A stretch of DNA of 64,000 bases from Takifugu bimaculatus (lineage: Eukaryota; Chordata; Actinopteri; Tetraodontiformes; Tetraodontidae), in the NCBI GenBank assembly GCA_004026145.2, contig CP034994.1, positions 14,056,400 through 14,120,399 on the forward strand, read 5' to 3'. The notes beneath the pieces are model-generated. The model saw only the letters and a list, made by a program, of their open reading frames with translations. It was not told the origin of the DNA and made no database searches. Both the position numbers and the translations under genes were made by a program. Positions 12,501 to 24,500 of the stretch are shown here, one piece after another; within the stretch, counting starts at the first letter, position 1; every line of letters begins with the position of its first letter.

Positions 12501-15500
12501 TATGTCGGAACTGTTCTTATTATTTTTCTATCTACCATTTTTGCATAGTAGTAGAGTCAGCCATCATGGCTTCAATAAAGATCAAGGAGCCAGGTAAGTG
12601 CTTTGTTTATGAACACTATTTTTGTGGTCTTTTCTTATTCCTTTTGTGAGTCGCTTATATTTGCAAATATCTCCTCTACAGAGCCACAGTTCTACCGTTT
12701 AGAGGGGGTGTGGCTAACGGAGTCAGGGATGTCCCTTCTCCGAAGCATCTCCATGTCTCCTCTGCACAAGAGGCGGCAGCGACGCTCCCGTCTTGGTACT
12801 CTGTGTTGTGAAGGAGGTGCTGACGGGATGGATCTGAGAGAGGTTGAAGGAGATGGGGAAGAGGGAAAAGGTAATGAACTCTTGGCCCGTCATTATATAA
12901 ACTTTTTTGTTTGTTAGCCTTTTCCCACACCCTGTATTTTTATGGTACATGTACAATTGTTACATAGGAGAACCCATGGAGTGTGAAATGAAGATGGAGA
13001 ACTTGGGGAGCCCTGAACGAGAAGCTGGTGGCGAAAAGGATGCCTGTGCTGATGGAGCTGACGGGATGGCTGACTGTGACATTCTTAAAGGCGGAGATGA
13101 CACAGAGGACAGCAAGAAAAGGAAGCGGAAACCTTACAGGCCTGGTTGGTTACTCCTTGTATCCAAAAAAACCTCATTTGCATAGATACAAAATATTTAC
13201 AGATATTTTACTCCTAAATGGTGTTAGGAATTGGAGGCTTCATGGTGCGACAAAGGAAATGCCACACACGGCAAAAGAAAGAATTCTTTGCCCAACTTGC
13301 TGGAGAGACTACATTAGATGGCCAGCCAATAGAGAGAACAATCGATGAAGGTCAGTGAGTGATTCAAAATCCTCCTGTGTAATTATAGGTACACCATATA
13401 ATAACAATACACTCATCACGCTGTATTCCATGACTATAATTGTGTAGGACCTCATCCTGATACAGATAACATTATGGATCCTAAACCAGCAGAGGGTGAG
13501 GAACAGGCAAAGAAACGTCGGGGAAGGAAAAAAAGTAAACTTGAGGACATGTTTCCGGCTTACCTCCAGGTTTGTATATTATATTTTAATCTTGTGGTAT
13601 CCAGAAGTATATTCATATTCTTCTAACCAGTTGTCATTCTTGTTTAAATTGTTTATTTGTAGGAGGCGTTCTTTGGGAAGACCCTGATAGATTTGTGCAA
13701 GAGAGCTGTGTTGATACCCCCAGGACAGAGGCCAGCCTCATGCCTTGTCCGACCTTCTTTACCAGCTCCCTCTGGGCTTAGGATTACTTCTCCAGAATGT
13801 GAGAGCAGGAATCAATCAATTTTTTTTATTTTAGAGTCGCAAAAACCTTATTGTGAAGTCACACAATCCTTTTTTTTTTTTTGCAGCTGATGCAAGTAAT
13901 CATGTGGCAAAAGATATTTTTCCACTCAAGCAAGAAGGGTGCGAACAATCTCAGGCTCAGAAAGATGGTACAGGTAAATGACTGTTTTTTTTTTTTTTGG
14001 GCAGACACATTTGAAACATTTGTACTTGAACTTAAAATGATAACCATTTTTAGGAGTTTCTGCATCTTTATCGCTGAAGAACCTGGCAACGACTGACCCT
14101 CATGATTCAGATGCAGATAAGAGTGAAGGTATTCCCTCATGAGCCTGAATATTCAACATTTTTCATGTGAGATTAATCACTTGATCTCCTGTCATGACAG
14201 GTCTTCCACAAGGAGTGGAGAATCAAGACTCTGAGCAGTTCTTCAGAAAGGTTTTAGGAGTGTCAGATGGTTCCTCTTTGGGGGGCATGAAGCCCATCTT
14301 AGAAAGCAGCAAGGGAGAGAGTCATACTGCTTTGCCACAGAGTGCTCTCCTTCCAGGTGTGCTTAAATAGATTGTCACCATTTATAAAATTTAAATCTAT
14401 GTTTTCCACCGTAAAGTGGGCAGACACATTCATAAATAAATCACAAATGTAAATATTAACCATGGCAATCTCCTACAGGGTCTCTGCCCTCAGCTGAAAT
14501 GGTGGATGCCTTTCCTGGCCTCTCTCAGTCACCTTTTTTAGACATGCGGTATGATTAAACATGAATTTTCAGTGCTCTCCCTGTTGGTCACTGTTAAATT
14601 GGATAAGCTGACCAGATGTGTTGAATGATTCTTTTTTCTATACAGGGACCGAGGAGGGCTCTTCAGTCCTGATGGGGGTGAGGAGAGTCCCTGGGCCACC
14701 CCTTCTACCCCAGTAACCCCATCCTCCCCTCCGACCCCCACTGAGACAGAAGGTGATGGTCTGTCCTACAACCAGCGCAGTCTGCAGCGATGGGAGAAAG
14801 ACGAGGAGCTTGGAGAACTTTCAACCATTTCCCCTGTTCTTTATGCCAACACCAACTTTCCCACTCTTAAACGGGATTACCCTGGTGGGTGGACAAAATG
14901 GCACAACAACATGCACAGGGCTGTAAGCCAGTTTAAAATGACAACTGTGGCTTTATGTTCCAGACTGGGCCAGTCGCTGCAAGCAAATCATGAAGATCTG
15001 GAGGAAAGTCTCTGCTGCTGATAAAGTTCCATATTTGGTATGTTGTTTTTGATTGACTTAGCATAATGACAGGAAACATTATATACCAGAAACATGGCCA
15101 GCGATCCAGTTGTTTATATTATACACATATATATGTATAAATATTGATTTCATGTCCATCATAGCCTTGAAGTAGATAAAAAGTCTTAAAACCCCTTTTA
15201 AACTGTGAAAATGCCTTCAACTGAAATGTTACAGATTTGCATTTGTTTATTTATACCTAGCCAGCTTTTCAAACTGCACAATTAAATTGAGTAGCATTAT
15301 ATTGCAGGTCAGCGATTTGAGTATACTCTTACCTTGTAAATGTATAAATCTTTCATTTAATTAAAATCTTTTGTCACCTGCAGCAAAAGGCCAAAGATAA
15401 TCGAGCAGCTCAAAGGATCAGTAAGGCACAAAAGGTACATTTCTGCGTTACCATTATTTTTGTGTAGAAATGTATGTATTTACATGTGAATGAAACATTT

Positions 15501-18500
15501 TAGTTTTTGATATTGTGAAGTTTACATTACTTATGTGTAATATCTTCTCGCAGCAGGCGGAGAGTCAGGTGTGCAGGCCAATCAAGACAGAGCCTGGGAG
15601 AGTCAAAGAACGCCCCAATTTACACCTCAAGATCCCTCTACCTGCCGGCTCTGTGTCAGCCTCGTCCCAACCCAGCTCTGCAGAAAGCCCATTTCCCCTC
15701 CTTCCAGATTCTGGATCATCTTCTGTTTTTTTCTCAGATGGACCTGTAAGGACCCCGGGATCAGCTGAAATTCGGACTGATCCCTTAGCCAAGTTTCCAC
15801 CTCAGTCACCCCATTGTCATTCTCACCCACCTACACCCTTCTCACACACTGGGGCCAGCCCTTTGCAGGCCTCTTTCTCAGGTTATGTTCCTTCCGGCCC
15901 ACAGGGTCCTCCTCAGGGACGGCCAGCCAGTCTTGGCCCCTTTGACATGCAACCAGGAACTCCTGGAACCCCTAGACGGGCTCAACAGGTTGATCCCTAC
16001 TTCAGATCACAGCTGCAGAAGCAACAGGGTCATCTCCCACAGACACAACAAGGCTCTCAGGAGTCTTTAGCACCACCAGGAAGTCCTCATTCCAGAGTTG
16101 CTGGGATTGGGGAATCGCCCCTGTTCTCGCCTTCTCACAGTACCCACTATGGAGATGCTTTTAGAAACCAGCAAGGAATGGGACGTCCAGAATATGGCTT
16201 CTTCCCCCTCTCACTCTGGGCAAATTTCCTCACCTGCAAGCACAGGGCAGTACAGGGCTGATATGAGTGTACCTTCTCCACGCTCTTCCACTGGGCGAAC
16301 TGACTTATCCACTGGCTCTCCTGCTGGGATGCTGGAATCTGGAGATGGTTTATTCAAGGCACCTATGACACCAAGGATGCACCAAGGAGATGGTGGGGCA
16401 CTCCACCCTGGGGCCTCTCCAAGCCACCCCTCTGAAGGTTACAAACAGTCTCCCTCCCACCCTTTTCCTGAGTCACCGCTAATTCCCAGACCTCAGTCTG
16501 GTGACAATTGTTCCCTTGGCCCACAGAGACATCCAGTTAATCAACAAGAAATGTGTCCAAGAGTACCCTCCAGCCCACAATCTCACAGCAACTCTCAGTC
16601 TCCCCACACTCCTGGAGGTCACTCCAATGATGGTTACTCTGCCCAGTCTCCAGCGACACCCCGCTTTCAGTCCCCAGAACATTGTTCTCAACCATCATCA
16701 AGACCACAGTCAAGAGATGCCTTTACTGCTGTCCAAAAGCCTGTTCGTTCCCCCTCTGTTGCTCCAGAGGCACCAAGTTTCAAAAACTCTCCCCATCACA
16801 CCAACAGTACTCTAGGAGATCCTCTTTCTGGTAAACCATCTGCACCTCCTCATTTTAGCTCCATTCCCAGCACAGGAGGCTTTCAAATAACCCAGCAGCA
16901 AAATCAGATGGTGCAGGGTCAACTTCAACAGTCACAAGCTCAGCAGAATATCGGGCCGGACAACTATGGTGCCAGAGTTCCAACTCCGTCTGGAACTCAA
17001 GAAGTACCGGTTGTTCGGCAGCCAGACCCGACCCATCAACCAACTTTGCCGGGCACTCAGGAAATGTCTGATATTTCAACAGTGCAAGATCCTGCATTAG
17101 GAGGCCTCAGTCCTTCTGAGCTAGAGAAGCACCGACAGGTATCGGTACGATGCCGCTGAATCATTCTGTGCACTGTGGGTATTTGCTAATTTGCTGTATT
17201 TGCTTTGTGTTTTTTAGCGCCAGAGGTTAAGAGAATTCCTAATTAGACAACAAATGCAAAGAAATTCAATTAAACAAGAGAAGGAGGCGGCTGCTGCTGC
17301 GGCTGCAGCCGCCGCCTGCTGCTGCTGCGGGTAATGCCTCATCTGGCTGGACTGGTGGAGAGATCTGCGCCTTTCAGCAAGACAAGACCCATAGAGCACC
17401 TCCACCCTATCCCCAAGTAAACACATTTAACACTGTCTACATATTTAGAAATTAAATGCTCTACAGTGTTATGTGTTGCATATATGTGACAAAAAAACAC
17501 GTCAAGCTTTTCATGTGCTCCTTAGAATGGAGGAAGGGACATCACTAGATGGCACTAGGGTTCCAACACAAGCTGTATTTGTTATCCTTATGTCTTCATT
17601 TAGGATCGTGTTACCATGTCTGCTGCTGGAACTCAGGCTCCTGTAGCAGGTAAGATGCCTGTTGCTGTTGGAGGCTTGGAGGACAAGCTCATACGGCCGC
17701 CACCAATGGGAACCCCTGCCATCATGGATCCAAATACACTAAGGTAAATCCTGCAGTCAAATGTATTAACGTTCTGGTGATGCTTTGAGTAAATATGTTC
17801 TTTCACTTTTCAAATAAAAGCACATTTTAGCATTAGATTTAGCATTAAGTTTTCTGTTCATAAAGGTGGTTTGTATGTAATTGAATATATGAATAAGAAT
17901 AGAAACTGGGCATTTATTTAAATTCTAATTAACTTATTATCTAACTTTGCAGGCCTCAAGGGCCCTCCAGACCTCAGGGCATGTTTAACCGCCCACCATT
18001 CCCCCCTCATTGGCAGGACCAGTCAACAGGTCCAAGAAGATTCCCTCAGCCTGACCTTCAGGCTATGGGCATTAGGCACAATCTTAACCCTGCTGCAAGT
18101 GTTCAGAATATGGAAGGTCTGGGTAATCCTCACACCATAATAGCAGGACATGGAGGAGAAGCGATGCAGCCAATGAGTCAAGGACCTCCACCACAATTTA
18201 TTGAACTGAGGCACAACGCCCAGCGATTACCACTTCGACCCCAATTTATGCCCCGTGGTCCCCAGCCTAGAGCACGCCTCTTTGTTCCACAGCAAGCAAT
18301 GTCAGCACCTTATATTTCACAACATCCCATTAGTCAGACTGGTAGCATTCAAACAGATGGTGCGACCAACTCACAGATGGGTTTACAGCAGGGTGGCCTG
18401 TCCGTTTTACTGCCCCAGCAACCTACTGGTTCCGTAACACACAAGTCCCACATGGGGCCCCAGGCAGCATCGTCCTCTCCGAATGTTGGCACCGTGCAGA

Positions 18501-21500
18501 GCCAGCTCCCGCCACAAAGTGTTGTAACACGTCCCCAGCCTACCACTGTAGAAAACAGTGAGGAGTTGCCAGAGCCAGACCTTGAGGGTCTTGGGGATGC
18601 CTCAGCTGATGGAGGTGTGGAGGATGAGGATGACTTGGCTCTGGATTTGGACCCTGACAAAGGTGATGATGATTTGGGAAACCTGGACAACCTGGAAACC
18701 AATGATCCTCATCTGGATGACTTGCTTAACAGTGATGAATTTGATCTGCTAGCTTACACTGACCCTGAGCTTGACCAAGGAGACCCGAAAGATGTCTTTT
18801 CAGACCAGCTGCGGTTGGTAGAGGCAGAAACTGAAGCACCTTCATCTTCATCTGGATCAGCAGGTGTTAAAGTGGAAATTAAAGTGGAGCAGGGGCAGAA
18901 GTGTTCCGCAGTACATTCCACTGCTGGCGTCTCTGCAAACCAGCTGCCAGCCTCTTCAAAAACTGCTGGTAACTTAAAGATTAAAGTAGAGGACGGTGGT
19001 CTGATTCCTCAGGTGCAGCCCAGACAAATAGTGAAAGATGAAATAGGAGAAGCTGTATCAGCACTTCTTGGTGGTACCACATCTTCACCCAAGTCCACAC
19101 AACCAGAAAACCAGCCAGCTTCACTGAGCTCTGTTCGATTAGGAGGCCTTTCATACCCTCTGCCAACCCAAACGGATCCATTGCATTTTCCTCCAACCGG
19201 TTCAGATGCCGATGATGAGCTTCCTGATGTTGGGGGACAGCACTCACCGGCTGTGGATTTGGCGAAAGTGGAAAGTTCTTTAGATGGCGAATTGCCTCTT
19301 TTAATACAGGACCTACTAGAGCATGAGAAGAAAGAGCAGCAAAAGCAGCAACAGCTCAGTTCCCTCCACCAAGGAGGCGTGGCCCCTCATTTTTCTGCCC
19401 TTTCAACAAATCAACAGCCAAACCCTCAGGTAGCTGGACAGATAATGCTTCCACCTCACCATCGTCCACCGCCTCAAGGAATGATGGGACCGCCGGGAAT
19501 GGTGCCCCGTCCTTCGCACGTGCTGCAGAATCAACAGCCGCAGCAGCAAAGGCTTATGGGTCCTGGCCTTGTACCTCCACCTCACATGGCCATGAACCAG
19601 CAGCAGACTATGATAAGGATGGGGCAGCCAGGGATCCATGCTGGTCTTGGTCATCAACAGCAGCCTCAGTCAGGAGTGAAGCAGCCTCCTTTGTCAAATA
19701 ATTTCTTTCCAGATAAGGGTAAATGCTGTGGTTTCTCTCTTTACCTGGTGTCTGTGTCCTATTGATATTAACAGTTATTACGAAATTCCTTTTTTTCAGA
19801 TTTGGATAAATTTACAACTGATGACATCATGGATCCAATTGCTAAAGCAAAGATGGTGGCACTTAAGGGTATTAATAGAGTATTGGCACAGGATCCAATG
19901 GTTGTACCCCCAGGCATTAACAGGTACCTTTTTAGTCTTGCTTTTCTGTTTCTAAATTTTTTGTCATCAAACCAAGATAGAAAAAAAATGGCAAGATTTT
20001 TGATTAATAAGGAAACTACTGTACAGACCTATTACAAATTACACTTGCCATATATCCATATAGTCACCATTAATTTAAATCTAAAACATTGAATAATATT
20101 TTATGTTTTAGCTTAATTGCCTGTTACTGACAACAGTTGTGTTAATATTTAAAGCAAAGTACACAATAGCTGTTGTATGATAGTATATTTATTAACTTAA
20201 CTATCCTCTTTTTAAGGGAACAAGTTTCCTTGCTTGCTCAGAGACTGGCCTCTGCTCCGGCCACAGATGCAGGACAGCTTCCATCTGGTCCTCCAAAGGT
20301 ATTACATCCCTCTAAAAATGGCATTTATTTTATGTATATATGTATTGTGTAATTGATTCATTGAGAGATTTTTTTTTTTGTTCAGGAGGGAGAGACAAGT
20401 GATCCCACCCAGTCAAGACCCAACCCCCCACAATTTGTGCAAGGAATTATCAGTAAGTTCTCTCCCTTGACATAGCCTGTTGACCTGTTCTTGTCTCCAT
20501 ATCGTCGTATAAAACCACCCAAATCTTTTTCAGATGATGCAGAAAAGCACCAGTATGAGGAATGGCTTCTTCACACCCAGCAGTTACTTCAAATGCAGTT
20601 GAAATTTTTGGAGGAACAGATCGGAGTTCACCGTAAATCACGCAAGGCGCTGTGTGCAAAGCAACGCACAGCTAAGAAAGCTGGCCGGGAGTTTGCTGAG
20701 GCAGATGCCTGAGAAATTAAAGTTGGTCACAGAAGAACAGAGCAAAATCCAGAAACAGCTTGACCAGGTATGGAGATTAGATTTATGCAGGAGATGGTAT
20801 TTACAGCAGTTGGGATCAGATGTGTAAAGTCCTTTATTTTCATAACTATTCTTCGTTAGGTACGGAAGCAACAGAAGGAGCACACCAATCTCGTAGCAGA
20901 GTACAGAAGCAAGCAGCAACAGCATCAGCAAAGCTCGGGTCTTCTTAATCCAGGACATTCTGGTCCGGCGGGGGCACCTCACATGTTTCCCAAGATGCCT
21001 GGCCAGATGGTAATTGGTCAACAAGGAGCACAAGTGATGGGCCAACACCCAACCATGATGCCCCAGGCAGGAATGCCTGTCCGTATGCCTCAAGGGCAGC
21101 CTTTTGTTGGGGGACCTCAACCCCAGCTTCCGGCCACTCTAGGGAACAGCGGTGTTAGAGGGCCTGGTCCCGCAGCAACCCCAGCATGGGTTTCTCCCAC
21201 AGGGGCCAGGAATGCAAAGTCCAGACGCTCGTCTTCTGCAAGAGAGACAGCTTCAACATCGAATGCAGATGGCAAAGCTTCAGCAACAGCAGCAACAAAT
21301 AATGATGGGCCAGCAACCTATACCTCACGCAGGTAACTCACAAACCAACTTAATCCCTCAGACTCAGTCAGGTATGATTGGGAACCCCGTTATGGCCCAG
21401 CAAGTAAATGCTCAACAGGGAATGCCATCAAATCAGGGCAGTACACAAGGCATGATGCAGATTCCACAAGGAGTGGTTGGAAGTCAGACTGTGGTGTCAC

Positions 21501-24500
21501 TGCCACAGAACCTTGCTGGCCAGCCTATTCACCACGCCCAAGCAATAGCAGGCCAGCCAGGGATTATGGGAAACCAGCAAGTTGCAATGTCAGAGCAGCA
21601 GAGACCAATGCAGATGTTGAGCCAACAGGGAATGGTGGGATCTCCAGGTCATCCTGGCATAAGGGGTCCGCATAGTCATTTGACACCACAGCAGCAGAAT
21701 ATTTTGGCCCAACGCATGCTTGCATCCCAGCAGCAGCAACAACAGCAACTTCATCAACAGCAGCAACAACAGCAACTTCATCAACAGCAGCAACAACAGC
21801 AACTTCATCAACAGCAGCAACAACAGCAACTACAGCTGCAGCAGCAGCAGCAGCAACAACTACAGCAGCAACAAAATGTTGACAAGAACATGATACAGTT
21901 TCAGCAACAGCAGCAGATGGCACAGAAACAACAAGCAATGCAAATCAGCAGTCAACCCAGTCAAGATCAGGGAGGACTTTCCCAACCTTCTACACCACAG
22001 ATGGGCTCCTCACCCTGTACAAGAAGTGTAACACCTCAACCACACGGAGGAACGGATAGTCAGCATCCATGTCCCAAAGAGAGTGGGCTCCTTAGCCCTG
22101 AATCAAAAACACCACCGCAGCACAGTGGACCCTCCACTCCCAGTCACGTTTACCAAGTAGGTTCTGCGAATCAGTTACAACAGAAAAAAGATCATTTAAA
22201 TCTTCAGAAACAAACAGGTCTGATGGGAAACCAACAGTCTATGGTGCAGCAGCAGCAGCAGCAGCAACCTCTACTCACACCCCAGCGACAAGGCTCTGTC
22301 ACTGACGACAAACCCAGTATGATGAATATTAAAGAGGAAGGAAAGACAATTGATATATCAGTGCAACAGCAGCAGCAGCAGCAAGCAGTCCAAAACCCCA
22401 TGATGCAATCACAAGATTCCAGCATGCAGTTGCAGGTTACGGGCCAGCTACATCCAGGGCAGCAGCAACCTGTTGTGATGGGTCATAATCCACAGCAGCA
22501 AGCTCTTATGGCCCAGCATCAAAAGCAACAGGCCATGATGGGCATTATAAGAGCCCAGCAGCAAGGCATCACTGCACAGAGGCCCGCCCTTCAACCCGGA
22601 CAGATTCGAACCCCTGTCAACATCCAGGCTATTATTGCTCAGAATCCTCAGCTCCGCAACCTTCCCCCAAACCAGCAAATCCAGCACATCCAGGCCATAA
22701 TCGCACAGAGGCAAATCCAGCAGGGACAGATGCTGCGGATGGCAATGGGCCAGGGTCAGATCAGGCCCCAAATGCCACCAGGACAAGTGTTACAGGTCGG
22801 ACAGCAGCACCAGTCCAACATGTTGCAGCCTGGTGTTAATTCTCAAATGCAGCAGGGGATGGTGGTTCATGGGCAACAGCAGCAGTCACATACAGGAGAG
22901 ATGATGCAAAATATTTCAAGGAGTCAAGCACCTGTACCCCCAGCTGCTGCTGAGCAGGGCCGTATGGCCATGCCGGCATCGCCTTGTCAGCCTCTGGCCA
23001 ACCCCCCTGGTGATCCTCAGCGTCATGCGTTCAATCAGAATATGGCAATGCGCCCACCCACTCCCAACCAGAATCAACAAGCACTAATGGCTGCAGGAGG
23101 CCGTGTGCAGGGGTCCCCATCACATGCATATTCTCCAAGAGGTCCCTTTGGCATGAGTCCAGTCCACCCAGCCTCTCCCAATTCGTCTCACGCCTCCTCG
23201 CCCTCTATGGGCGATGGTAGGGCAGGAAGGGGGAGTCCATACAATCAAATTAAAGCCTCTCCGCTCAGGTCACCTGGAGCCAAGAGTCCACTTGATTCTC
23301 TGGTATTAAAAGTGGAAACTCAGACATCAGGCAATGAAACATCTCAGACAGCCTTGGGAATTCCCAATGGTCCACAAAAAAGCATCAATATTAAGCAACA
23401 GACACAGCAGGTCTCAGAAGTCCTTGGTCCACACGCTCAACATGCTTCTAGTGGAGAGAATCCCCGCAGGTTTTCATTGCAGAACATTAAACAAGAGCCC
23501 AGAGAGGTTCACTGTGATGGTGCAGCTATTGCTAATTCAAAGGCAGTGAAGAGGGAAGTAACAGGGGAGGCGGTGACTTTGGGGAACAACCCTGGTTTTA
23601 TCAATGAGGGAAATATATCTGGAGACCCTGGGAATCAAGGCCCAAGATCAGAGACCGGACAGCAGCTTCTGCAGAAACTTCTGAAGACCAAAAACCTTCA
23701 GCTGGGTGCTCAGAGGCCTGCGGATGGCATTCACAATGAGATCAACGGTCACATCAACACCAAACTGGCCATGCTGGAGCAGAAACTTCAAGGGACCCCA
23801 CAAAACATGGAGGTACATTCAGTGCATGTCTTTTTTTCTTTGTGATTACGTTAAAGAAAACGTAACTTTCCTAACCTTTACAGGATTTACAGTCCATAAC
23901 AAAACGGGCAGCTGTTCAAAAGCCAAAGCGAACGATAAAGGCAGCAGGAGGGCCTAACGCACGGAAGAAGAATAAAAAGGAAGAAGTTGGAAAAAGTACA
24001 GAAACACTCATAAAGCAACTAAAGCAGGTAAAAGACATTGTGGTTACATTAATAATAGATGTCTGAAAGATGGCTACTTAATGTAGTTTTCTTGCTTGAA
24101 TCAACTTTCCAGGGTCTTTCTCTGCTACCCCTCATGGAACCTTCCATTACGGCCAGTCTGGACCTGTTTGCCCCTTTTGGAAGCAGTCCAGCCAATGGCA
24201 AAGCTCAGCTCAAGGGGTCGTTTGGAAATGCAGTGCTGGACAATATCCCAGACTACTATTCACAGTTGCTCACCAAGGTAGATATGGTTGGCTTTACGGG
24301 CGCAGCTGCTAGTCAGAGACACAGTCAAAGAACCGAATATTAAAATGCCTGTGCTCTGCAGAATAATCTCAGCAACCCGCCAACACCGCCATCCTCCCTG
24401 CCACCTACTCCCCCACCTTCAGTACAGCACAAACTGTTGAACGGCGTGACTTCTGCAGAGGAACTAGCTGGTGGTCAGAAAGACAAAAAGCCAGCAGAGG

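Noticed and set aside
17636..17650. Alternative kmt2d donor GTAGCAG/GTAAGA inside exon 34
   Set aside because: Reading through keeps frame to a good donor at 17743 and the following acceptor phase; the internal site would shift phase.
9381..21171. Programmed ribosomal frameshifting in kmt2d
   Set aside because: No known KMT2D family member uses it, five separate sites would be needed, and none shows a slippery heptamer with a following structure.
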